IMG/VR virus record: IMGVR_UViG_3300020220_000032
Location: 1 to 64,000 of that record
From: a virus
Length of the DNA: 64,000 bases
Direction: 5' to 3' (one strand)
The notes beneath the pieces are model-generated. The model was not told the origin of the DNA. It searched no databases and saw only the letters and a list, made by a program, of their open reading frames with translations. This document shows, piece after piece, positions 34,820-43,318 of this stretch; position 1 is the stretch's first letter; each line of letters opens with the position of its first letter. Made by a program: the position numbers and the translations under genes.

Positions 34820-34827
34820 ATAAATAT
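34820..34827 (-). promoter_or_regulatory. Promoter-like octamer ATATTTAT
   Basis: Minus-strand TGTATATTTATCTAA, 31 bp upstream of the tail tube ATG. Confidence 0.65.
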
Positions 34828-34879
34828 ACACATTTCAAAAAATGTTGGGAAGAGTATTTCATCTCCCCATTTAATTCAA

Positions 34880-37318
34880 TTAAGCACCTGGAAATGCCGC
34901 ACCTGTTGATTGAATGTTGAAATCAAGAATGATAAATTCAGCAGTCTTTGCAGGTTGTAGATATAATTGTCCATAAAGAATGTTACGGTCAATAATATCC
35001 GGCGTATTGTTACTTTCATCCATGATAACACGGAAGGCATATAGACCTTGGCGTTGTTGGATTGATTCAAGATATGGGTTCACAATGTTCAAGAAACGAG
35101 TTCTTGTTTGTGATGTGTTTTGTTCAAACACAAGGTATCTTGTAGAAGAAGCAATAAACTTTTTAGAAGCAATCAAGAGTCTGCGAACATTGATACGGTC
35201 AAGTGCAGATGGGCGACCTTGAAGTGTTTTTTGTCCCCATACACAAACGCCTGTTGCAGGAAATACTGCAATAGGATTTATTCTTGCCTCGTATAATGTA
35301 TCTCTTTCAGCTTGTGTTAATCTGGTTTTAACTTCAACAACTTCTGTCAAACCACCGCGATTAAGACCAGCAGGCGCAAACCATTCAGCGGCAACACGGT
35401 CATTGAATGCAATAACGCCAGGAAGAACAACAGAAGGTGGAACCCAAATAGGTTTGTTTTTATCGAAGTCAATAATTTTAACCCAAGGATAATATGTAGC
35501 AGCATAATTTGTGTCAAGACCTTCTGAATTGGATGTTGCACTTGCAATATTATCATTTATTCCAATTGAATCCATTACATAGAAAGCATCACCACGATTT
35601 TCACACATATCAATACCATATGTTGTTATTGCAGAATGCAATGAGTGTAATACACCTGGCATAGCAATCAAGTTAATATCAAATTCGTCTGCATTAGAAA
35701 CGGCATCAATTGCCTTTTTGTAAGCAACATATCCGTCAGCAGATGAATTTGAAATGTCAAATCCTTGTGTGTTTCCAGCTTCAATATATGTTCCTGTTTT
35801 CTTTTGTATATTTGGCTTATTACCGTCAAATCCACCTTGGAATGGCAACATAAATTTACGAGAATCAAGAGCAGTATTTGTAGTTAAATCAATTGATGAA
35901 CTATAAGCAGTTGCACTTGATGGGAAACTTGCACCCGCATTTTGTTCATAATCGCCAAGGTAGAAGTCTTCATTAGATCCTGTTGTTTGATTATCAGAAA
36001 TAGGCAATGGTCTTAAATAGTTAAAGTTATCTGTATTTGAGAAATCATAATCGAATCCCCAGTAAACTCTTCTATTGTAAGCACCGCCAATTGTTTGGTC
36101 TGTTACATAAGATGCAGAAGGTGGTTGTGTAAATGCACTTGGTATTGGTGATATGAGAGCACGGAAACCAAATGGAACTAGGTTAGGTGAAACGCCACCA
36201 TTAGTTACTGCATCTGTTGTTTCAACACGAATATATTTTGATTTATTAGAATAGTCACCATTAACAACAACTTTACCTTCATCTGTGATTGTTATGTATC
36301 TATCACCGATAACTCTAGCAATATATTTTGGTGAATTTGAATCAAGATTACACTTAAATGTTTCAATAACAGAAGGACGAATATCCTCGTCTTCGTAATT
36401 GAATGGAGTTTGTGGTAATTTAGATTGATCAACATATCTAACAACAACATCAAAATCACCATATTCAGAACCAGCAATCGAACCAGCAGGACGAATGTTT
36501 GCAATACCAACCTTTATTTCATAGTTTGAATGAACACCATGAGAAAGAGTGTGGAATCGGAACAAGTCTGATGCACTTGCACCAACTTTTTGTGATGTCA
36601 CCCAAGGTGTAGATGCTTCTAAATAATCTTGCAAAAAGTCCCAAGGTGCACCACTTGATCCAGTTTCAATCAATACAGTTGTTAGGGGATCAGCAGCAAT
36701 AGATGCAGATGCCTGTTGTCTAAAATTAACATAATTGTAAACTGCATGTGTTCCATACGGGTTATACCCATATAAATCGCCGATATATGAAGTATTTTCA
36801 GGATTGATAGATGAACTAAAAGGCACACCATCTTCATTTGTTGCATTTGTAAAGAATGAAACATCTGTTGTAAAGTCACCAGCAACAGTTATTACAAAAC
36901 TACCACTTGCATTTGCAGTGATAGTGGAATCAGCAAACAATGATGTTGAGTCACCACTTGTAACAACAAATGTAGGATGTAAGAAAGAAATCAATTTCTT
37001 ACCCCATGATCCAGTTGCAACAAGTGCAATTGGATGTTTCAATGAATAACCGCCTGTGCCCATAACTCTAACTATGGTTGCACTACCTGCATTATTCAAA
37101 TAGTTTTTTGCTGTGTATGGAAGATATGATTGCTCAAATGTTCCACCAAATTTTGTTAAAAATTCTCCATATCCTTGAACTACGGTAGGGACAAATGCAG
37201 GTCCCTTGAGCGTTGGTCCTATAAGAGCAGCACCAATTTGACCAATCCCCTGTTGAAGGAATGATAGATCATTTTCATTAGTAAACACTCCAGGACTTAC
37301 AATTCTTTCATTAGCCAC
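34880..37318 (-). CDS. Contractile tail sheath protein (T4 gp18-like)
   Basis: 812 residues from a GTG at 37318, which has GGAG 7 nt upstream. N-terminus RIVSPGVFTNENDLSFLQQG is the classic sheath opening (SPGV.x.E.D). The C-terminal ~250 residues carry the conserved sheath core: KTRLTQAERDTLYEARINPI, GVCVWGQKTL, DRINVRRLL and FIILDF-type ending. The middle is a variable insert, making it longer than the 659-residue T4 protein. Followed by the tail tube gene as in T4. Confidence 0.95.
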   Translation of the reverse strand: MANERIVSPGVFTNENDLSFLQQGIGQIGAALIGPTLKGPAFVPTVVQGYGEFLTKFGGTFEQSYLPYTAKNYLNNAGSATIVRVMGTGGYSLKHPIALVATGSWGKKLISFLHPTFVVTSGDSTSLFADSTITANASGSFVITVAGDFTTDVSFFTNATNEDGVPFSSSINPENTSYIGDLYGYNPYGTHAVYNYVNFRQQASASIAADPLTTVLIETGSSGAPWDFLQDYLEASTPWVTSQKVGASASDLFRFHTLSHGVHSNYEIKVGIANIRPAGSIAGSEYGDFDVVVRYVDQSKLPQTPFNYEDEDIRPSVIETFKCNLDSNSPKYIARVIGDRYITITDEGKVVVNGDYSNKSKYIRVETTDAVTNGGVSPNLVPFGFRALISPIPSAFTQPPSASYVTDQTIGGAYNRRVYWGFDYDFSNTDNFNYLRPLPISDNQTTGSNEDFYLGDYEQNAGASFPSSATAYSSSIDLTTNTALDSRKFMLPFQGGFDGNKPNIQKKTGTYIEAGNTQGFDISNSSADGYVAYKKAIDAVSNADEFDINLIAMPGVLHSLHSAITTYGIDMCENRGDAFYVMDSIGINDNIASATSNSEGLDTNYAATYYPWVKIIDFDKNKPIWVPPSVVLPGVIAFNDRVAAEWFAPAGLNRGGLTEVVEVKTRLTQAERDTLYEARINPIAVFPATGVCVWGQKTLQGRPSALDRINVRRLLIASKKFIASSTRYLVFEQNTSQTRTRFLNIVNPYLESIQQRQGLYAFRVIMDESNNTPDIIDRNILYGQLYLQPAKTAEFIILDFNIQSTGAAFPGA

Positions 37319-37350
37319 TTATTATCTCCAAAAAAATTATAGAATTAAGT

Positions 37351-37368
37351 CTTCATATAAATATGAAG
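37351..37368 (-). promoter_or_regulatory. Palindrome containing a promoter octamer (37357-37364)
   Basis: CTTCAT(A/T)TA..-type inverted repeat: six-base arms CTTCAT / ATGAAG flank the octamer ATATTTAT, 38 bp upstream of the sheath GTG. Confidence 0.6.
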
Positions 37369-37381
37369 TAAAAAATCCAAA

Positions 37382-37681
37382 CTACGAACCAGACGGAATA
37401 AATTTACCGGAGTCTATATCTAAAATACCATCACCATATTTTTCATTTAAAGATTTAACAAGAGTTTGTTCTTCGTCTTGTAATGTAGTATATTCCGTGA
37501 ATAATTTTTCACGTAATTCTTTCATTTGATCCAATCTCTTTGTCAATAAATGTAACTCTATTTCAACTTGACCAATTTGTGCAGTTGTTCGAGCATATTG
37601 TGATTGTAAATTTTTAACCGCAACAACATCATCATCGGAAAAATTTTGTTCAGTTGTATTTGATGTAACTTCGTCTGCCAT
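37382..37681 (-). CDS. Small coiled-coil protein upstream of the sheath gene
   Basis: 99 residues. A long coiled-coil from about 20 to 78 (QSQYARTTAQIGQVEIELHL) ends in SLNEKYGDGILDIDSGKFIP. The same layout is familiar from small uncharacterised proteins near neck and sheath genes of marine T4-like phages. Function unknown; location suggests a tail or connector assembly role. Confidence 0.7.
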   Translation of the reverse strand: MADEVTSNTTEQNFSDDDVVAVKNLQSQYARTTAQIGQVEIELHLLTKRLDQMKELREKLFTEYTTLQDEEQTLVKSLNEKYGDGILDIDSGKFIPSGS

Positions 37682-37715
37682 AAAAACCTCTTAAATAAAA
37701 TATAAAATAACAAAT

Positions 37716-37723
37716 ATAAATAT
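37716..37723 (-). promoter_or_regulatory. Promoter-like octamer ATATTTAT
   Basis: Minus-strand ACATATTTATATTTG, 34 bp upstream of the ATG at 37681. Confidence 0.6.
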
Positions 37724-37744
37724 GTAAAAAAATATCAAAAACTA

Positions 37745-38815
37745 TTATGTTTCATCAAATTCAGTTGGGTAAACATCCGGAGATCTATTGATAGATACAT
37801 CGGTTAGTCTTTTTACCTTTTCTCTGTAATGTATTAATTCTTCATCTGTTTGTTTATTGAGTTTACCAAATCCTTTTTCATTTTTACCAATGCGAAGAAC
37901 ATTTCTTCTATCGGAATTTGAAATTCCAAATTCATCATTATTTTGAGAAAGTTCTGCGGATTCTCTAGCAAGAATAGAATTTATATCACTAAATGCCTCG
38001 GATGTAAAAACAATTTTATTGGCAGTAACCAATCTCTTTGTTGTTGTTTGAGCAGCAACATCTTTTGGTAATAAATAAGCATGAGCAGTAATCTGAAAAG
38101 AAGCACGGACAATTCTATCTTGACCTGTTGTATTACTATTCTCCATTCCAATACTATCCATATTTGTAGAAAATTTGAAAAAGTTTTTATCACCAAATGA
38201 TTGACCACTAAAATACACAAAATTTTCTACAATGTAATTCAATTGATTTTGATATTCACACCAAGCAATAAAATCGTATGAAATATCAACATAATCTGGC
38301 ATAGGAGTCATAAAGTATTCAGAGGGTTTTTTCTTTTCATATTGAGTGCTAAATCTATCGTATGGTGTTGTTGCATTATATTTTTGTCTCATATAATACG
38401 CAATCTGATTTACATTAGCAACTTTATTTCTACGCATTTCCGATTTAATGTTTACGCTTGAACGGCGAAAAGTAATCAATGGTGCAAGTGTTTTTCCCTT
38501 TTTATCTTTTAGGAAACCATCTCTTTGAATAGATGCCCATTTTTCAGAATTTGCATAAATGATTGGAACCGATATATTCTCACCACCATCTTCAACTTTT
38601 AATTGCATTTTTTGATCGATAAACGATTTTATTGCAAAATCAACATCATATAAAGTAATTCCAAGACTTCTTGTTTTATCTTTATCCCGTCTTACTTGTA
38701 AATCTCGCCTATAACCTAAATCAGTTCTTGGGTTTTGTATAGAATTTTTGTCATCTATAAAACTATCACTTGTTCTACGAAGTGGTGGTTTCCTATATTT
38801 GCTAGAATTATTCAT
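37745..38815 (-). CDS. Tail completion / sheath stabiliser-like structural protein
   Basis: 356 residues. ITLYDVDFAIKSFIDQKMQL, then PIIYANSEKWASIQRDGFLKD and LITFRRSSV match a structural protein family found beside neck genes in marine T4-like phages. In T4 order the slot after gp13/gp14 is gp15, so it may be the proximal tail sheath stabiliser. Shares a TAATG junction with the upstream neck gene. The exact T4 counterpart is inferred from synteny. Confidence 0.65.
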   Translation of the reverse strand: MNNSSKYRKPPLRRTSDSFIDDKNSIQNPRTDLGYRRDLQVRRDKDKTRSLGITLYDVDFAIKSFIDQKMQLKVEDGGENISVPIIYANSEKWASIQRDGFLKDKKGKTLAPLITFRRSSVNIKSEMRRNKVANVNQIAYYMRQKYNATTPYDRFSTQYEKKKPSEYFMTPMPDYVDISYDFIAWCEYQNQLNYIVENFVYFSGQSFGDKNFFKFSTNMDSIGMENSNTTGQDRIVRASFQITAHAYLLPKDVAAQTTTKRLVTANKIVFTSEAFSDINSILARESAELSQNNDEFGISNSDRRNVLRIGKNEKGFGKLNKQTDEELIHYREKVKRLTDVSINRSPDVYPTEFDET

Positions 38816-39339
38816 TATATGTTGCTCGGTATATCATTATTATCAATTGGAATTGCCGGTCTAAATTCTTCAATATGTATTCTTGAACGTCTTGTCAAGT
38901 GTGTATTTGCAATAATAGAAACATTATGACCCCATTTTTCAGTTGCAAAAGAATAATCTGGATTTTTTCCGCCGAAAAATTGATTTTCTTGAATTGAATC
39001 AACTTCCCAAAAATCACCATTATATTCTATGACATCACCAACTTCAATAAAAATATCAACCTCTTTCAAATACTCTCGTATAAATGCAAAGTTTGCCGCC
39101 TGTTGGTAGTCTTGTCCAAATTCAGTTCCTTCATATGTCTGTGCTTGATAATCTATCAATGACGGAACTTTGATAGGACTGTGATATACTTTTTTATCGG
39201 ATTCATTATACAAATTTGTTTTTGTATTTTCCAATGAAAGTTTGTAAACTGCAACCTCTGTATCAATTATATCATTGACCAATTCCATATTAAACTTGTG
39301 AACAAGTCCAGCATCTCTGGTTCCATGAAATAATGGCAT
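38815..39339 (-). CDS. Neck protein (T4 gp14-like)
   Basis: 174 residues. HKFNMELVNDIIDTEVAVYK at about 14-33, then EFGQDYQQAANFAFIREYL and VGDVIEYNGDFWEVDSIQEN resemble the gp14 neck family of marine T4-like phages. The beta-rich middle fits a head completion/adaptor barrel. It lies 4 bp after the gp13-like gene, completing a neck cluster. Confidence 0.7.
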   Translation of the reverse strand: MPLFHGTRDAGLVHKFNMELVNDIIDTEVAVYKLSLENTKTNLYNESDKKVYHSPIKVPSLIDYQAQTYEGTEFGQDYQQAANFAFIREYLKEVDIFIEVGDVIEYNGDFWEVDSIQENQFFGGKNPDYSFATEKWGHNVSIIANTHLTRRSRIHIEEFRPAIPIDNNDIPSNI

Positions 39340-39343
39340 TATT

Positions 39344-40474
39344 TTATCCTATGTAAATTGATAAAGGAGTTCCATTCAAACTAGCTGCAAGTGCTTCAGT
39401 TTCTAATCTTTTTGCTTCTAATAATTTACTTCTGGTCATTGTATCTAACATAGTTCTTAATTGTTCTACCAATGCCTGTTTTTCTGCAGTTGCTGCAGAA
39501 AGTAAATCGGCAGCATTAAGAGTTGTTTCACCATTTGGTATTGGTATACTTCCATATTTACCGCGAATATATCCAAGCATTTCTTTTGCTAATGCCAAAC
39601 CAAAACTGTATATCCATGTTTTTCCCGGAGAATTTATTTGTGAATAAACCATATAATCATAAGGTGCATTTGACATATCAGAAACCTGTCCACCCGGATA
39701 TTTTAATGGATTACTTCTTTCTTCTTTTACAATATACTCAATCCACAATTTGAAATTTTTTGTTGGTACTGGAAATATACGAAGTTCATTTTTTATTATT
39801 TCAAATGTAAAGGCAGATTTACGCATTAAATCATTGAACTCTATTGCTTGAATACGAAGCAAATCTGCATACATTGGCATCAACATAAATGATACACCAG
39901 TAGAATAAGCACCGAACCCAAATGTGTCAAGCATTGCTTGATTTCCCAAATAAGGATCGTAAAATCTCATTGAAGCCGGTGGGGAATAGTGATGTACTTT
40001 TTTTATTTCTATTGAACCGGTTGGAACTTTTACATCACGTATTAGTGTATCTAAATCATATCGTTGTTTTCCAACAGTAATATCAATAGATGAAGAATAA
40101 AATTTAACATTACCGTTAGTAAAAGTTTCACTACCATATTCGGTTGCAAGTTGAACAAGTGGACCCATTCCAGTTGAAATGTTGCGTTGTGTTAAATTTG
40201 ATCCAGTAGATGCACCTATTATACTCAAAAGATTTTGTTGTATGTTGAATTGATTTATGTGATATGAATACTCATAAACTGCTTCTTCAAAACAAGTATA
40301 AAAATTTACATCTTGCAATTCAACATCAACAAGTGGATAACCCAATCTTTTAGCACACCAATCCGCAAAAGGATCTGCTTCTGCTTGAAAATCAGCATCG
40401 TTATCAAATGTTCCAAACGGTGTGCTACCAGTTGTAAAACTTGAACTACCAGGCCAAATAGGAATATCTGTCAT
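39344..40474 (-). CDS. Neck protein (T4 gp13-like)
   Basis: 376 residues. DWCAKRLGYPLVDVELQDVN then FYTCFEEAVYEYSYHINQFN near the N-terminus and FEIIKNELRIFPVP, LWIEYIVKEE in the middle agree with head-completion/neck proteins annotated as gp13 in T4-like phages. A C-terminal coiled helix (EKQALVEQLRTML) follows. Position between PhoH and the gp14-like gene supports the call. Confidence 0.7.
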   Translation of the reverse strand: MTDIPIWPGSSSFTTGSTPFGTFDNDADFQAEADPFADWCAKRLGYPLVDVELQDVNFYTCFEEAVYEYSYHINQFNIQQNLLSIIGASTGSNLTQRNISTGMGPLVQLATEYGSETFTNGNVKFYSSSIDITVGKQRYDLDTLIRDVKVPTGSIEIKKVHHYSPPASMRFYDPYLGNQAMLDTFGFGAYSTGVSFMLMPMYADLLRIQAIEFNDLMRKSAFTFEIIKNELRIFPVPTKNFKLWIEYIVKEERSNPLKYPGGQVSDMSNAPYDYMVYSQINSPGKTWIYSFGLALAKEMLGYIRGKYGSIPIPNGETTLNAADLLSAATAEKQALVEQLRTMLDTMTRSKLLEAKRLETEALAASLNGTPLSIYIG

Positions 40475-41224
40475 TTACTTCTCGGTTTTTGTTTCTTCAA
40501 AATACTTCAATATATCATCAACAATAGGATGACGGTGGTTTGTTTTTAACTCATAAACCCCCAATCCATTTATCTTGTCTTTCATATTAAATAAATATGG
40601 AAGACCAGAATCTTTTTTCTGTTTTAAGTCAATTTGTGATATATCTCCAGTTAAAATCATTTTTGAATTTATACCAAGACGAGACAATATCATTTCCATT
40701 TGTGGTTTGGTTACATTTTGTGATTCATCAACTATCACACAAGAATTTACAAATGTTCTACCACGAAGAAAAGAGATAGGAGCAATTTCTATCTTATCTT
40801 CAGCCATTAACTTTTCAATTTTTTCTTTATGGTATAACATATTCATATTTGCTTGAATAGGAGATACCCAAGGATCCATTTTTTCTTTTATATTACCAGG
40901 AAGAAATCCTAAATCTTCATTCGATACCGTTGGTCTTGTAATTATTATTCTTTCAACTTCACGATAGAAAAAACATTCAAGGGCAATTTGTGTTGCAAGT
41001 AATGTTTTACCAGAGCCAGCTTTACCAACAAATACTGAAATTGTATCACGAAGAGCATCAGCTTTTATCCTCTTTTGTTCGTCATTAAGAGTAAGTTGGA
41101 ACTGTATTTTATTCTTAATAGTTTTTCTTCCTTTTTTTATACCAGTTGTATTAAGACTTGATACTTCTTCTTCACTCAACAAATGTTCATTGTTATTCGT
41201 TTCTTCGTTATATTCAGAACACAT
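40475..41224 (-). CDS. phoH: PhoH-like P-loop ATPase
   Basis: 249 residues. Walker A VGKAGSGKT at 67-74, RPTVSNEDLGFLPGNI near 100-115, Walker B CVIVDESQN near 165-173, and LTGDISQID, TNHRHPIV as in PhoH/RhlB-type ATPases. PhoH is frequent in marine phages; an RNA helicase-like or phosphate-stress role has been proposed. Here it is inserted among neck genes. Strong AGGAG ribosome site; 8 bp after the GAF-like gene. Confidence 0.93.
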   Translation of the reverse strand: MCSEYNEETNNNEHLLSEEEVSSLNTTGIKKGRKTIKNKIQFQLTLNDEQKRIKADALRDTISVFVGKAGSGKTLLATQIALECFFYREVERIIITRPTVSNEDLGFLPGNIKEKMDPWVSPIQANMNMLYHKEKIEKLMAEDKIEIAPISFLRGRTFVNSCVIVDESQNVTKPQMEMILSRLGINSKMILTGDISQIDLKQKKDSGLPYLFNMKDKINGLGVYELKTNHRHPIVDDILKYFEETKTEK

Positions 41225-41232
41225 AATGGCTC

Positions 41233-41832
41233 CTATAATAATTTAGAAAGGGTATCTCCCATTGATTTTACGTCAGCTTCAATTTCGGATAATATGTTAT
41301 CCAATTTCTCAACTTTATGGGTCCATTCAAAACCTACAATAGCGATAAATTCCGATCCTTTTCGTATCGGATAAACCACTGCTGATTTAGACCCTCTCTG
41401 TGAAAAAAATGCTTTTGTAATTAAGTCCTCTATATTATCTACAACAGGATATACCGCCTTATGATTTACTACATCTTCAACGAAGTTTGAGTAAAGAGAC
41501 ATCGGTAAGTTCTGATATTGCTTAAACTCTGTGCTAACCCCTTCATCGAGTGATTCAAATGAGGTTGAGAGTTTGGTCATGGATTTGCCTGTCTTGTATT
41601 TACCACCGTTATGTCTTTGAAGTATAAATGCACGCTGACATTTATATTCTTCTAACAGTTGATCTAATATGGTTTGGATAAGTTTGGAATGAGAAATCTC
41701 TCGGTCAATTCTTTTTTGTTTGTATTCACCATATTTGTATTTGAGAAACCAAGAAAGAAACACACCAAGTAGTGTGGCAATACTTGATACCGCCAAAGAA
41801 ATGATGTCTATGTATTGAATTTGAGTTTCCAT
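41233..41832 (-). CDS. Membrane-anchored GAF-like protein
   Basis: 199 residues. One membrane helix at about 10-30 (LAVSSIATLLGVFLSWFL), a basic linker, then a domain with QRAFILQRHNGGKYKTGKSM near 66-85 and AVVYPIRKGSEFIAIVGFEW near 152-171, which reads like a GAF/PAS-type ligand-binding fold. No catalytic domain is attached. It might sense a small molecule at the host membrane or bind signalling nucleotides. The octamer ends 5 bp before the ATG, with no Shine-Dalgarno. GAF assignment is by pattern only. Confidence 0.55.
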   Translation of the reverse strand: METQIQYIDIISLAVSSIATLLGVFLSWFLKYKYGEYKQKRIDREISHSKLIQTILDQLLEEYKCQRAFILQRHNGGKYKTGKSMTKLSTSFESLDEGVSTEFKQYQNLPMSLYSNFVEDVVNHKAVYPVVDNIEDLITKAFFSQRGSKSAVVYPIRKGSEFIAIVGFEWTHKVEKLDNILSEIEADVKSMGDTLSKLL

Positions 41833-41837
41833 TTGTA

Positions 41838-41845
41838 ATAAATAG
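41838..41845 (-). promoter_or_regulatory. Promoter-like octamer variant CTATTTAT next to a start codon
   Basis: Minus-strand TGCTATTTATTACAAATG. It lies between the terminator at 41862-41883 and the ATG, 5 bp from the latter. Confidence 0.45.
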
Positions 41846-41861
41846 CAAAGTGAAAATAAAA

Positions 41862-41883
41862 AAGGGTGACAAATGTCACCCTT
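41862..41883 (-). terminator. Rho-independent terminator
   Basis: Stem AAGGGTGAC / GTCACCCTT, 4-nt loop, then TTTTTATTTT on the minus strand, 23 bp past the stop at 41906. Confidence 0.85.
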
Positions 41884-41905
41884 ATTAAAATTTATTTTTG
41901 TATAA

Positions 41906-43204
41906 TTACTTCTTAATATAAAGTAAATTACCTTCTTTTATTTTGAATTTACCAGTTGATTTATATGATTCTGTTTTTACTTTTTCTACACTATCTACTA
42001 AATTTATACATATATTTGCTACTGTCCATGCTAATAATGCATAATGTATTGCCTTTATTATATCAACCCCAACACCAACTCCAGGAAATAATATCTTTGC
42101 AACTAATTCTACTGTTATTTCTCCAGTTTTCTTTTTAACAAAAATTTCCATTATTTCACCAAATAGAGTTCCAAGTAGTTCAAATCCATAAACACCAGGA
42201 CCACCAACTGTTTTTGTTAAATTTGAAAAAGCTCCAAGTGCCTTTGGACCTACCCACTTTGCAACAACTTGTCCTAATTTAGCAAATGGCATAAAAACCC
42301 ATTGTATCAATTCTATGGCATAATGAACAACTTTTTTTAATGCTGGATTTTTTATAGCATCATCAAGATGTTCTACCGCATATCCTTCTTTTAGAGTATT
42401 TCTTCTCTGATTTCTTTTCAGTAATTCGGTTACAACTTTATTATTTGAAAGTAATTCATTTCTTTTACTGATAAAACTTTCTAATGCCGGTATAGCAGTC
42501 AAACCTTGTTCTGCCGCCTTTGAATCTATTTTAGGTTCTTGATCAACAGTTCCTTTTCCTGCTAATACATCTTTTTCCCAGAATGGTGCAACAACCCATT
42601 TTTGAAACCAACTTGTTTTCCACCAACCACATGTATCACTTAATTGTTTGAGTTCTTTAATAAAATCTGGATCAGCAATTAATTTTTTATCTTTAAGTTT
42701 GCCTACCATTTCTTTCCCAACATTTCCAACATTTGCGCCCATGTTACATAATTTTAACAAACCATTTTTTGCTGAATTGATTACTTCTTGGACAAGTTCC
42801 TTAAATTCTGCCCATATACTTTTTAATTTATTCCAACCACCTACTATTGCTTCTTTTGCCTTATCACCCAAACCTTTCAAACCATCCCATATATCCCCAA
42901 AAAATCCTTCTTTCAATCTCAATTCTATTTCCGATGAATTGGATATTATATTGACATTTTCATCTAATAATTTAACAGTAGTTTCTGTTAATGATTTTGT
43001 TTTTGTTTTTGAAAATAATACTTTTAATGCCTTTTGTTCATTTAATGTAAAAATATTGGATTTTAACAATGAAATTATCGCTTGTTCATCAAGTGATACT
43101 GCTCCACTATTTACAGTATTAAATCTAGATGTAATGTTTTGCTCGGACATTACTTCGTTTACAAGATGTTTCAATGAGTCTGATTTTTTAATTTTAGATT
43201 TCAT
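41906..43204 (-). CDS. Unknown protein with hydrophobic C-terminus, candidate internal head protein
   Basis: 432 residues from the ATG at 43204; an in-frame TTG five codons earlier is part of the GGA-type ribosome site and was rejected. N-terminus MKSKIKKSDSLKHLVNEVMS carries the L-V-N-E element shared with the ParB-like protein at 13950. The middle is helical with Trp/Lys-rich amphipathic segments (GWNKLKSIWAEFKELV). Residues ~340-410 are hydrophobic (FPGVGVGVDIIKAIHYALLA), possibly membrane-inserting. It forms a one-gene unit between two terminators. A pilot or membrane-acting injected protein is possible; this is inference. Confidence 0.55.
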   Translation of the reverse strand: MKSKIKKSDSLKHLVNEVMSEQNITSRFNTVNSGAVSLDEQAIISLLKSNIFTLNEQKALKVLFSKTKTKSLTETTVKLLDENVNIISNSSEIELRLKEGFFGDIWDGLKGLGDKAKEAIVGGWNKLKSIWAEFKELVQEVINSAKNGLLKLCNMGANVGNVGKEMVGKLKDKKLIADPDFIKELKQLSDTCGWWKTSWFQKWVVAPFWEKDVLAGKGTVDQEPKIDSKAAEQGLTAIPALESFISKRNELLSNNKVVTELLKRNQRRNTLKEGYAVEHLDDAIKNPALKKVVHYAIELIQWVFMPFAKLGQVVAKWVGPKALGAFSNLTKTVGGPGVYGFELLGTLFGEIMEIFVKKKTGEITVELVAKILFPGVGVGVDIIKAIHYALLAWTVANICINLVDSVEKVKTESYKSTGKFKIKEGNLLYIKK

Positions 43205-43248
43205 GTAAATTAGTTCCAACTTTCTATAATAATAATCTCATACATAAA

Positions 43249-43256
43249 ATAAATAT
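43249..43256 (-). promoter_or_regulatory. Promoter-like octamer ATATTTAT
   Basis: Minus-strand TAGATATTTATTTTATG, 44 bp upstream of the ATG at 43204. Confidence 0.6.
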
Positions 43257-43270
43257 CTAACAAAAATAAA

Positions 43271-43296
43271 AAACCCCATAAAAATGTATGGGGTTT
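43271..43296 (-). terminator. Rho-independent terminator after the capsid-side ParB-like gene
   Basis: Minus-strand AAACCCCATA / TATGGGGTTT stem followed by TTTATTTTTG, 22 bp past the stop. Confidence 0.85.
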
Positions 43297-43318
43297 TATT
43301 TCTTAATATTAGCTTAAA

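Noticed and set aside
42648-43208. 186-codon open frame on the plus strand
   Set aside because: Lies antisense to the internal head protein candidate; Ser/Phe/Leu-rich shadow of Lys/Glu codons.
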